6,695 nt of DNA, from positions 1 through 6,695 of the forward strand of contig JAGGZP010000013.1 in the NCBI GenBank assembly GCA_021161965.1, in the 5' to 3' direction. A program made the translations under genes and the position numbers. This DNA is from a bacterium. Its GTDB lineage: Bacteria > Patescibacteriota > Patescibacteriia > UBA2591 > JAGGZP01. The notes under the pieces are model-generated. The model saw nothing but the letters and a program-made list of their open reading frames with translations. It had not been told where the DNA came from and made no database searches. Of this stretch, positions 1 to 6,695 are shown one piece after another. How positions within the stretch are numbered: the stretch's first letter is position 1; every line of letters begins with the position of its first letter.

Positions 1-561
1 ATCTAAAATATTTAACAGATTAAGTCTTAGTAGTTTTATAAAAGAAATATTTCTTGCTACCTTAATCAACTTATTGTCTTTTTTTGATAAAATAATAAGA
101 AGTTTTTTTTGCCAAACAGGTAAATGCTTCAAGATATCAACAAATTCTTTTGTTTTTTTCACCTCAAAATTTAAATTTTCTAAAATAACTAACTTTTTAT
201 TATCTAATTTATCTTTCAAACACATATTCAATGCCTGACGAGCCATTTTTTTGTTTACTTTTTTGTAATAATTTCTTGTTTTTCTTGGTCCAAAGATCAC
301 TCCCCCACCCTTCCATATCGGTGAACGAATAGAACCAGCACGCGCACGACCAGTTCCTTTCTGTCGCCAAGGTTTTCTTCCACCGCCTCGTACTTCTCCT
401 CTTGTTTTAGTATGAGCTGTCGATTTTCTTAAATTTGATAATTTAGCAGTTGCAACAAAATGAACCAATCCTGGTTTAATTTTTATAGAAGAAATTTTTG
501 TCGGTAGTTCAAAAACATCTACCTTCTCTCCTTTATAATTTAAAATATCGATATTTCCCAT
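1..561 (-). CDS. rplD: 50S ribosomal protein L4, 3' end cut by the window edge
   Basis: L4 is an early-assembling 23S rRNA-binding protein whose long loop reaches into the peptide exit tunnel. The frame is open for 187 codons from ATG at 559-561 to position 1 with no stop, so the gene continues outside the window. L4 proteins are usually a little over 200 residues, so only a short C-terminal tail should be missing. The diagnostic central loop is at residues 53-92, with GEVRGGGRKPWRQKGTGRA near 55-73, then SPIWKGGG (80-87) and FGP (90-92). The C-terminal Rossmann-like part ends in the usual style for the family. The start lies 2 nt after the rplC stop, so translation is probably coupled. No Shine-Dalgarno sequence is visible upstream. 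In Escherichia coli, L4 also represses its own S10 operon; whether that holds here is unknown, but see the candidate attenuator before rplC. Confidence 0.96.
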   Translation of the reverse strand, partial: MGNIDILNYKGEKVDVFELPTKISSIKIKPGLVHFVATAKLSNLRKSTAHTKTRGEVRGGGRKPWRQKGTGRARAGSIRSPIWKGGGVIFGPRKTRNYYKKVNKKMARQALNMCLKDKLDNKKLVILENLNFEVKKTKEFVDILKHLPVWQKKLLIILSKKDNKLIKVARNISFIKLLRLNLLNILD

Positions 562-563
562 AA

Positions 564-1199
564 TTATTGTTTAACACTTCTTATCTCTAATAAACCAGAT
601 CTTGGTCCGGGTACCGCCCCTTTAACTAAAAGTAAATTCTTTTCTGGTATTATTTCAATAATTTCTAAGTTTTTAACTGTTACACGACGTCCACCTGTTC
701 GGCCAGGCATTTTCTTGCCTTTAAATACTTTTGCTGGCCCTGTAGCACCAATTGAACCTGGCATTCTTAACTGATCTTTAGTTCCGTGAGATTTAGGTTG
801 TCCGTGAAAACCATGACGTTTAACTACACCCTGAAATCCTTTTCCTTTCGATAAACCACTAACTTTTACTTTTTCACCGGGTTTAAAAATAGAAACATCT
901 AATTTATCTCCGATTTTAAATTTTTTTAAATCCTTTTTAGAAACACGAAATTCTTTCAAATGAGCAAAACATTTATCCTTTCCCAAAACATTTTCTAAAG
1001 ATTTAAATTGATTAATTATCGACTTTTTCTTACATCTCTTTTCTCCTGAACCTACTTGAATTGCGTTATAGCCATTTTTTTTCTTTGTTATTATTTTGGT
1101 AATAAAACAAGGGTCAACTTTAATTATAGTTACTGGAATTAGTTTATCATCTCGAAATTTTTGACTCATTTCGATTTTTTTTCCAAGTATAAATGCCAT
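564..1199 (-). CDS. rplC: 50S ribosomal protein L3
   Basis: L3 binds 23S rRNA early in 50S assembly and sends a loop close to the peptidyl transferase centre. The 211-residue length is normal. The N-terminus (LGKKIEMSQKF, 5-15) matches the family's GKK-GMT-F opening. The most conserved part is the extended loop, with GLSKGKGFQGVVKRHGF (115-131), SHGT (137-140), PGSIG (147-151), KVFKGKKMPG (157-166) and RRVTVKNLEI (171-180). The region 151-157 has no glutamine equivalent to the residue methylated by PrmB in E. coli, as in many non-proteobacterial L3 proteins. The start is ATG at 1197-1199, which fits the family N-terminus. The sequence before it is AT-rich and has no Shine-Dalgarno motif. The stop is TAA, 2 nt before rplD. 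A candidate terminator/antiterminator switch ends 37 nt upstream of the start, so L3 and L4 may be regulated separately from the genes before them. Confidence 0.97.
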   Translation of the reverse strand: MAFILGKKIEMSQKFRDDKLIPVTIIKVDPCFITKIITKKKNGYNAIQVGSGEKRCKKKSIINQFKSLENVLGKDKCFAHLKEFRVSKKDLKKFKIGDKLDVSIFKPGEKVKVSGLSKGKGFQGVVKRHGFHGQPKSHGTKDQLRMPGSIGATGPAKVFKGKKMPGRTGGRRVTVKNLEIIEIIPEKNLLLVKGAVPGPRSGLLEIRSVKQ

Positions 1200-1236
1200 A
1201 TATATTATTTATTTTAATTTTAGTTACAGTTTAAAC

Positions 1237-1271
1237 AAAAAATCGGCCACCAGACGAACATGGACCGATTT
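1237..1271 (-). terminator. Candidate intrinsic terminator in the rpsJ-rplC gap
   Basis: On the transcribed strand the arm AAATCGGTC (1271-1263) pairs with GGCCGATTT (1248-1240) over 9 bp with one G-T pair, around a 14-nt loop. The descending arm leads directly into six Ts (1242-1237), then a G and three more Ts. GC-rich pairs are rare in this AT-rich DNA, so the match stands out. It ends only 37 nt before the rplC ATG, too short a space to fit a whole new promoter comfortably. Unconditional termination would silence L3 and L4, so a regulated terminator is the more likely reading. No folding energy was computed. Confidence 0.55.
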
Positions 1272-1292
1272 AAATTTCGGCCAAAATCTGGC
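1240..1292 (-). promoter_or_regulatory. Candidate attenuator leader of rplC-rplD (antiterminator form)
   Basis: The arm that builds the terminator can instead pair upstream. GGCCGA (1282-1277) pairs with TCGGTC (1268-1263), giving 6 bp with an 8-nt AT-rich loop. An outer helix, GCCAGA (1292-1287) with TCTGGT (1254-1249), encloses it. Bases 1263-1268 are shared with the terminator, so the two folds exclude each other. Leaders of this kind, bound by a ribosomal protein such as L4, are known before rpsJ in E. coli and Bacillus. A site between rpsJ and rplC would be a different position. The likely ligand, L3 or L4, is only inferred from the genes downstream. The pairing is visible in the sequence; the regulatory role is inference. 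Confidence 0.5.
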
Positions 1293-1414
1293 TTTTTTAA
1301 TTTACTTCAAGTTTTTACTACCTCTCTTTTTCATTAATTTTTGAATTAACACTTCTCTTTTTAACGAGGTTGTTAATTCTGAATTAACGAAATTAATTAT
1401 TATTAATTATTAAA
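1293..1414 (-). other. Upstream part of the rpsJ-rplC gap with an 8-nt repeat triad
   Basis: This is AT-rich sequence with no ORF and no good promoter. It holds GTTAATTC at 1388-1381, its reverse complement GAATTAAC at 1379-1372, and GTTAATTC again at 1350-1343. The middle copy can form a tight hairpin with the first, or a 9-bp helix with the third (1379-1371 with 1351-1343). A 5-bp helix ACCTC/GAGGT (1370-1366 with 1324-1320) is also possible. The leftmost-transcribed stretch, near 1389-1413, is a TTAATAA-type low-complexity run. Confidence 0.35.
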
Positions 1415-1786
1415 CTAAATGGTTTTTATTTCGACATCGACGCCGCTCGGTAATTGTAAATTTTTTAGTAAATCTATGGTTTTAGAAGTAATATTTTTTA
1501 CTTCAATCAATCTCTTATGAATTCTTGTTTCATATTGATCACGGGAGTTTTTGTGAACAAATGTAGAACGTAAAACAGTATATTTCTTTATCTCGGTTGG
1601 CAAAGGTACTGGTCCAGAAAATTTAGCCCCAGAACGTTCAATTGCTTCGATAATAATTCTCGCTACATTATCAACAATTTTATTGTCATAAGCTCTTATT
1701 TTAATACGAATCTTTGGCTTATAACTAGCCTTTTTTTTCTGTTTTTCTTTTTTCTCAACATTTTTTTTTGATTTTTCTTCTGCCAT
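1415..1786 (-). CDS. rpsJ: 30S ribosomal protein S10 with lysine-rich N-terminal extension
   Basis: S10 is a 30S head protein; in well-studied bacteria it also partners NusB in antitermination. The S10 domain begins near residue 24 (PKIRIKIRAYD, 24-34) and continues through GPVPLPT (58-64), TVLRS (70-74), SRDQYETRIHKRLIEV (81-96) and LPSGVDVEI (112-120). All of these are family hallmarks. At 123 residues it is about 20 longer than the usual 102-105. The excess is a highly charged N-terminal tail (1-23), mostly Lys and Glu. No other ATG lies between the tail and the domain, so ATG at 1784-1786 is the best start. It has no Shine-Dalgarno sequence in front of it. The gene follows tuf after a repeat-filled gap and precedes rplC after a gap with a candidate attenuator. 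The stop is TAG. Confidence 0.96.
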   Translation of the reverse strand: MAEEKSKKNVEKKEKQKKKASYKPKIRIKIRAYDNKIVDNVARIIIEAIERSGAKFSGPVPLPTEIKKYTVLRSTFVHKNSRDQYETRIHKRLIEVKNITSKTIDLLKNLQLPSGVDVEIKTI

Positions 1787-1817
1787 TATTAAAGAACTAA
1801 TACTAAACTATCAACAA

Positions 1818-1901
1818 AACCTAAGAACCTAAGAAAGAACCTAATAACCTAATAACCTAATAAGCTAATAAGCTAAGAAGCTAAGAAGCTATTAAGCTAT
1901 T
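1818..1901. repeat. Degenerate 8-bp tandem repeat array between tuf and rpsJ
   Basis: On the plus strand ten 8-bp units are laid head to tail, with consensus AA(C/G)CTAA(G/T). They are AACCTAAG twice (1818-1833), a 4-nt insert AAAG (1834-1837), AACCTAAT three times (1838-1861), AAGCTAAT (1862-1869), AAGCTAAG twice (1870-1885) and AAGCTATT twice (1886-1901). Variants sit next to identical copies, as expected from stepwise duplication. The last unit overlaps the tuf stop codon TAG (1899-1897). On the transcript the units read like CTTAGCTT and ATTAGGTT, giving stop codons in more than one frame and five GG pairs. More decayed copies may continue toward 1796. Confidence 0.9.
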
Positions 1902-3102
1902 TAATTATCTTGGTCACCACTCCAGCACCAACTGTTTTTCCTCCTTCACGAATAGCAAATCTCTGTTTTTCTTCAAGAGCAATTGGTTTCATTAATTTTA
2001 TTTTTAACTTAAGTGTATCACCAGGCATTGCCATTTCTGTGCCCTCAGGTAAAGTGACTTCTCCAGTAACATCAGTAGTTCGAATATAGAATTGAGGCTT
2101 ATAACCAGTGAAAAATGGTGTATGACGACCACCCTCTTCTTTTGACAAAATATAAACTTCTCCTTCAAATTCAGTATGTGGTGTAATTGTTCCTGGTTTA
2201 GCAATAACCTGTCCACGTTCAACATCGTCCTTTTTAATACCCCGTAATAAAATACCAGCGTTATCACCTGCTCTTCCTTCATCAAGTGTTTTTCTAAACA
2301 TCTCTATCCCAGTAACAACTGTTTTTTGTAATGGCCTTAAGCCGACAATTTCGACCTCATCATTAAGGTGAATAATACCTCTTTCAATTCGGCCCGTTAC
2401 TACTGTACCTCGGCCCTCAATTGAAAATATATCTTCAATCGGCATTAAAAATGGTTTATCAACATCTCTTTTTGGTTCAGGGATATAGCTGTCTAAAGCA
2501 TTAAGTAATTTCCAAATCGGTTCATAACAAGGATCTTTTGGATCTTTACTCTCAGATTGAAGTATTTTTAATGCCGAACCTTCAATAATTGGAATCTCGT
2601 CACCAGGAAATTCATATTTTTTCAACAAATCCCTAATTTCTTCCTTAACCAAATCGATTAATTCTTTGTCTTCTACCATATCAGTTTTATTTAGAAAAAC
2701 AACAATCGCCGGAACACCAACTTGTCGAGCCAATAGGAGATGTTCTCTCGTCTGAGGCATTGGGCCATCTGGGGCAGAAACAACTAAAATAGCACCATCC
2801 ATCTGTGCAGCTCCTGTTATCATATTCTTAATGTAATCGGCATGGCCTGGACAATCAATATGAGCATAATGCCTTTTATCTGTTTCATATTCGACATGAG
2901 CAAGATTAATTGTAATTCCTCTCTCCTTTTCTTCCGGAGCATTATCAATTTGTTCAACACTTCTCTTGTCAGCTCTTTTCCCGGCAAGGTTTAGAACTTT
3001 TAAAATTGCCGCAGTTAAAGTTGTTTTTCCGTGGTCGACATGACCAATTGTCCCAATATTAAGGTGTGGTTTTCCACGGACAAATTTTTCTTTTTCTGCC
3101 AT
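1897..3102 (-). CDS. tuf: Translation elongation factor EF-Tu
   Basis: EF-Tu is the cytoplasmic GTPase that carries aminoacyl-tRNA to the ribosomal A site. The 401-residue length is normal. The G domain shows every expected motif: GHVDHGKT (20-27, P-loop), RGITI (61-65, switch I), DCPGH (83-87, switch II with the catalytic His at 87), NKTD (138-141) and SAL (176-178). Domain II follows from about 215, with EGRGTVVTGR near 230-240, and domain III ends in GGKTVGAGVVTKII. ATG at 3100-3102 is preceded by GAGG at 3113-3110 with a 7-nt spacer, the only clear Shine-Dalgarno sequence in the window, which fixes the start. A good sigma-70-like promoter candidate lies upstream, so tuf may be expressed above its neighbours. 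The stop TAG lies inside the first transcribed unit of the tandem repeat array. Confidence 0.98.
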   Translation of the reverse strand: MAEKEKFVRGKPHLNIGTIGHVDHGKTTLTAAILKVLNLAGKRADKRSVEQIDNAPEEKERGITINLAHVEYETDKRHYAHIDCPGHADYIKNMITGAAQMDGAILVVSAPDGPMPQTREHLLLARQVGVPAIVVFLNKTDMVEDKELIDLVKEEIRDLLKKYEFPGDEIPIIEGSALKILQSESKDPKDPCYEPIWKLLNALDSYIPEPKRDVDKPFLMPIEDIFSIEGRGTVVTGRIERGIIHLNDEVEIVGLRPLQKTVVTGIEMFRKTLDEGRAGDNAGILLRGIKKDDVERGQVIAKPGTITPHTEFEGEVYILSKEEGGRHTPFFTGYKPQFYIRTTDVTGEVTLPEGTEMAMPGDTLKLKIKLMKPIALEEKQRFAIREGGKTVGAGVVTKIIK

Positions 3103-3109
3103 AAATTTA

Positions 3110-3113
3110 CCTC
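3110..3113 (-). promoter_or_regulatory. Shine-Dalgarno sequence of tuf
   Basis: GAGG lies 7 nt before the tuf ATG. It is the only start of the six complete upstream regions examined (rplD, rplC, rpsJ, tuf, fusA, rpsG) with a clear anti-16S match, which suggests stronger or differently controlled initiation for tuf. Confidence 0.75.
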
Positions 3114-3117
3114 ATTA

Positions 3118-3146
3118 ATCGCGAATTTAGAATATTATCGCGAATT
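3118..3146. repeat. Paired ATCGCGAATT repeats just upstream of the tuf ribosome binding site
   Basis: The 10-mer ATCGCGAATT occurs at 3118-3127 and again at 3137-3146 on the plus strand, a spacing of 19 bp. Its core TCGCGA is its own reverse complement. In the tuf transcript the two cores (3143-3138 and 3124-3119) can therefore form a 6-bp hairpin with a 13-nt loop. The hairpin would end 5 nt before the GAGG. It could be a protein-binding site in DNA, an mRNA stem or chance. The GC content is conspicuous in this AT-rich gap. Confidence 0.6.
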
Positions 3147-3178
3147 AAAATTTATGTTATTTTATTATTGTATCATTT

Positions 3179-3206
3179 ATTTTAAAATAAATTATTTTTT
3201 TGACAA
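3179..3206 (-). promoter_or_regulatory. Candidate sigma-70-type promoter for tuf
   Basis: TTGTCA (3206-3201) matches the -35 consensus in five of six positions, and TAAAAT (3184-3179) matches the -10 in five of six. The spacer is 16 nt. A second -10-like TACAAT (3172-3167) has no good partner. Transcription would start around 3170 and give a leader of about 70 nt that carries the TCGCGA pair and the GAGG. AT-rich DNA gives such matches by chance, so this is a candidate only. Confidence 0.42.
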
Positions 3207-3241
3207 GAGCTATTTGGATATAGTTTTCCACAGCCTAATTT

Positions 3242-5329
<2,088 letters not shown>

Positions 5330-5340
5330 ATGTATTTTTA

Positions 5341-5817
5341 TTAACCGAAACGAGCGAAATGAGCAAAGGCACGATTTGCTTCAGCCATTTTATGAACATT
5401 TTCTTTTTTCTTAATTGCTTCACCTTTATTTTCTGAAGCTAGAATTATTTCTTCGGCTAATTTTTCTTTCATTGGTTTACCTTTCTTTGCTTTAGCTGCA
5501 GAAATAATCCACCGAGAAGCTAATGTAAACTGACGTTCCGGAGTAACTGGAAAAGGGACCTGATAATTTGCTCCACCAATTCTTCTTCCTTTTACCTCAA
5601 CTAGTGGAGAAACATTTCTAATTGCTAAATCAAAAACCTCCAAAGCATTCTTATTTGTCCTCTTTTTAATAACTTCTAGTGCTCCGTACACAATTTTTTG
5701 AGCAATAGTTTTTTTTCCTTTTCTCATTACATAATTAATAAATTTAGACAATTTTACACTGCCATATTTTGGATCTGGATTAATTTTATGCTTTTTTATG
5801 TAACGATGACCACGCAT
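5341..5817 (-). CDS. rpsG: 30S ribosomal protein S7
   Basis: S7 nucleates assembly of the 30S head by binding the 3' major domain of 16S rRNA, and lies near the E-site tRNA. The 158-residue length is typical of the bacterial family (about 156). Hallmarks are DPKYGS (15-20), KFINYVMRKGKK (25-36), KIVYGALEVI (41-50), GGANYQVP (81-88), PERQ (93-96) and the C-terminal HKMAEANRAFAHF (142-154). The N-terminus is slightly unusual (MRGHRYIKKHKINP). ATG at 5815-5817 is the only start that keeps the conserved beginning. The gene is 11 nt ahead of fusA and clearly in its operon. rpsL, which normally precedes rpsG, is not present upstream within the window. No Shine-Dalgarno sequence is visible. The stop is TAA. 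Confidence 0.97.
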   Translation of the reverse strand: MRGHRYIKKHKINPDPKYGSVKLSKFINYVMRKGKKTIAQKIVYGALEVIKKRTNKNALEVFDLAIRNVSPLVEVKGRRIGGANYQVPFPVTPERQFTLASRWIISAAKAKKGKPMKEKLAEEIILASENKGEAIKKKENVHKMAEANRAFAHFARFG

Positions 5818-5852
5818 AATAATTATTTTAATTTTTAAAATTTTAAATTCAA

Positions 5853-5881
5853 ATTTTATTTTCTATTCGTTCGCTTACCAA
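5853..5881 (-). promoter_or_regulatory. Weak promoter candidate for rpsG-fusA
   Basis: TTGGTA (5881-5876) has four of six -35 matches and TAAAAT (5858-5853) has five of six -10 matches, with a 17-nt spacer. The start point would be about 30 nt before the rpsG ATG. The surrounding DNA is almost all A and T, so chance matches are common. The operon may equally be transcribed from further upstream. Confidence 0.28.
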
Positions 5882-5906
5882 TAAACAATTTCCAATTCAT
5901 AATTTT

Positions 5907-5922
5907 CCTGCCAGTCGGTAGG
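5907..5922. repeat. Short GC-rich inverted repeat
   Basis: CCTGCCAGTCGGTAGG has 6-nt arms around AGTC, with one position that pairs as G-U only when read on the plus strand. On the minus strand that position is an A-C mismatch. Four bases after it the plus strand has TTTT, while the minus strand has only As. It is therefore not a terminator for the minus-strand beta-propeller gene. CCTGCC/GGCAGG-type palindromes are, from general knowledge, frequent between genes in Candidate Phyla Radiation genomes; membership of such a family is inference. Confidence 0.45.
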
Positions 5923-5932
5923 CGTGCTTTTG

Positions 5933-6695
5933 CTAGTCAATATAAACCAATTGAATCTTTGATGCATTGGGCGAAATAATATTTCCTTTTTGGTCAACAA
6001 AAACTGCCGTGACGCCAAAACCATACCTTCTACTTATTTTCATTGACTGGCAGTCGATGATAGTTAGTTGATCTTTGTTAAGAGAACTAAGAACTAAGTA
6101 TTTTTTATCAACAACTAAATATTTTCCATCAGGCGTATAGAAAAGACGCCAATTTTCAGGTAATTCTGTTGGTTTTCCATCTTCATTAAGAACTTGTTTC
6201 TCCTCTGGTTTTTGGTCTGGTTTTAATTCTTCGATATTAGAGATATCAAGGAAATAGATTTTGTCAAATTCTCCTCTTTTTGTAAAAGCAATTTCTTTAT
6301 TATCCGGAGAAAGAGAGACTGCTTTCCCGATATCTGGCCCTAACTTCTTCCACTTTGTTTCGCTGTTTCTAAAATTAATTATCTCAATTCCATCTCCTCC
6401 AGCAATTATGGCATAATTAGTTTCAGGAATAAATTTGAAAGTGTAAATATGGCCAATTTCTCTAAATTTTTGATTTAAAATTTCTTTTTCATTTTCTAAA
6501 TCGTAAACATAAACTCTCGAATCCCAAGAACTAGCACCAACTAATCCTTGAGAATTCAGATCTAAACCATAAACGGCCTCTTCAAATTTATCGGATAAGT
6601 CAGTTGTATTTTCTTTTTTAAACCAATCTTTTGGATTTTTTGATTTTCTCGAATAAATTTTCAAATCATGCTTATAACCAGAAACAGCCAAATAA
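5933..6695 (-). CDS. WD40-like beta-propeller protein, 5' end cut by the window edge
   Basis: No named family is recognised. The visible 253 residues are a chain of propeller blades, each with strands ending in a hydrophobic V-Y-V-like stretch followed by D and a turn. Examples are YLAVSG..HDLKIYS at the very start, VYGLDL..SRVYVYDLEN, YTFKFIP..DGIEIINF, AVSLSPDNKEIAF..IYFLDIS, LFYTPDGKYLVV..LTIIDCQ and AVFVDQKGNIIS..IQLVYID at the end. That makes five to six blades, and SPDNKEIAF and TPDGKYLVV are typical of WD40/PD40-type repeats. The frame is still open at position 6695. A TTG at 6691-6689 could be read as a start, but it falls inside a blade strand, so the true start is most likely outside. 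No signal peptide or membrane segment is seen, but the N-terminus is missing. The protein is probably a scaffold or binding module. It is not a usual member of the str operon. The stop is TAG. Confidence 0.75.
   Translation of the reverse strand, partial: YLAVSGYKHDLKIYSRKSKNPKDWFKKENTTDLSDKFEEAVYGLDLNSQGLVGASSWDSRVYVYDLENEKEILNQKFREIGHIYTFKFIPETNYAIIAGGDGIEIINFRNSETKWKKLGPDIGKAVSLSPDNKEIAFTKRGEFDKIYFLDISNIEELKPDQKPEEKQVLNEDGKPTELPENWRLFYTPDGKYLVVDKKYLVLSSLNKDQLTIIDCQSMKISRRYGFGVTAVFVDQKGNIISPNASKIQLVYID

Larger units (their letters stand above)
5818..5932. other. AT-rich gap before rpsG with low-complexity repeats
   Basis: This 115-nt gap contains no rpsL and no tRNA. On the plus strand 5883-5906 is built of roughly 7-nt units related to CAATTTC, and 5821-5860 of ATTTTAAA-like units of about 8 nt, echoing the short-period repeats behind tuf. 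On the minus strand a 14-codon ORF (ATG at 5900, TAA at 5858-5856, MNWKLFIGKRTNRK) is preceded by AGGA at a plausible distance. It is too short to call as a gene. No U-tailed terminator was found for the beta-propeller gene, so read-through into rpsG is possible. Confidence 0.5.

Noticed and set aside
1008..1034. L3 lacking the glutamine methylated by PrmB in E. coli as an unusual loss
   Set aside because: Many non-proteobacterial L3 proteins, including those of Bacillus, also lack it; the relevant residues are near 151-157 of the protein, not at a disrupted site.
2004..2285. Open frame of 93 codons on the minus strand inside tuf
   Set aside because: Out-of-frame shadow of the highly conserved EF-Tu coding sequence with no recognisable protein features.
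3224..3232. TTTTCCACA, one base off a DnaA box, in the fusA-tuf gap
   Set aside because: A single near-match with no cluster of boxes, no dnaA or dnaN and no AT-unwinding arrangement; a similar TTTTCCACG occurs inside tuf.
3195..3241. GGCT..AGCT and TGGA..TCCA pairing after fusA as a terminator
   Set aside because: The helix is broken by internal loops, and what follows is an A-run on the transcript, not a U-run.
6043..6055. GACTGGCAGTC palindrome in the beta-propeller gene, sharing CTGCCAGTC with the hairpin at 5907
   Set aside because: It encodes part of a normal blade (IIDCQS) and the shared stretch is only 9 bases, so it is probably coincidence.

Overview
The window is a ribosomal protein and elongation factor cluster from a low-GC bacterium, and every recognisable gene lies on the minus strand. 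In transcription order (right to left) it holds the end of a beta-propeller protein, then rpsG (S7), fusA (EF-G), tuf (EF-Tu), rpsJ (S10), rplC (L3) and a truncated rplD (L4). This is the fused str-S10 order known from many bacterial phyla. The AT-rich, A/T-ending codon use, the lysine-rich ribosomal proteins, the AT-rich short-period repeats between genes and a foreign beta-propeller gene where rpsL would be expected all suggest Patescibacteria (Candidate Phyla Radiation), perhaps Parcubacteria. That placement is an inference from style and protein sequence, not from a search. The stop codons seen are only TAA and TAG, and all core genes read through in the standard bacterial code.

Layout from the right edge: 6695-5933 is the 3' part of a WD40-like beta-propeller gene. 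5932-5818 is an AT-rich gap with a small GC-rich hairpin, a possible 14-codon leader ORF and a weak promoter candidate. rpsG (5817-5341) and fusA (5329-3242) are 11 nt apart. The gap 3241-3103 holds the best promoter candidate of the window, a pair of TCGCGA repeats and the only clear Shine-Dalgarno sequence, all placed to serve tuf (3102-1897). The tuf-rpsJ gap is largely a degenerate array of 8-bp tandem repeats that runs into the tuf stop codon. rpsJ (1786-1415) is followed by a 215-nt gap, and then come rplC (1199-564) and rplD (561 to beyond position 1), which are 2 nt apart.

All recognised core products act in translation: S7 and S10 are 30S head proteins, L3 and L4 are early-assembling 50S proteins, and EF-Tu and EF-G drive tRNA delivery and translocation. 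The most interesting non-coding element is the rpsJ-rplC gap. On the transcribed strand it can form either a hairpin followed by a U-run, ending only 37 nt before the rplC start, or a competing hairpin that uses the same strand. That is the geometry of a transcription attenuator placed inside the operon immediately before the L3-L4 pair. The tandem repeat array behind tuf and the near absence of Shine-Dalgarno sequences are the other notable points. No mobile element, CRISPR array, tRNA or rRNA was seen.
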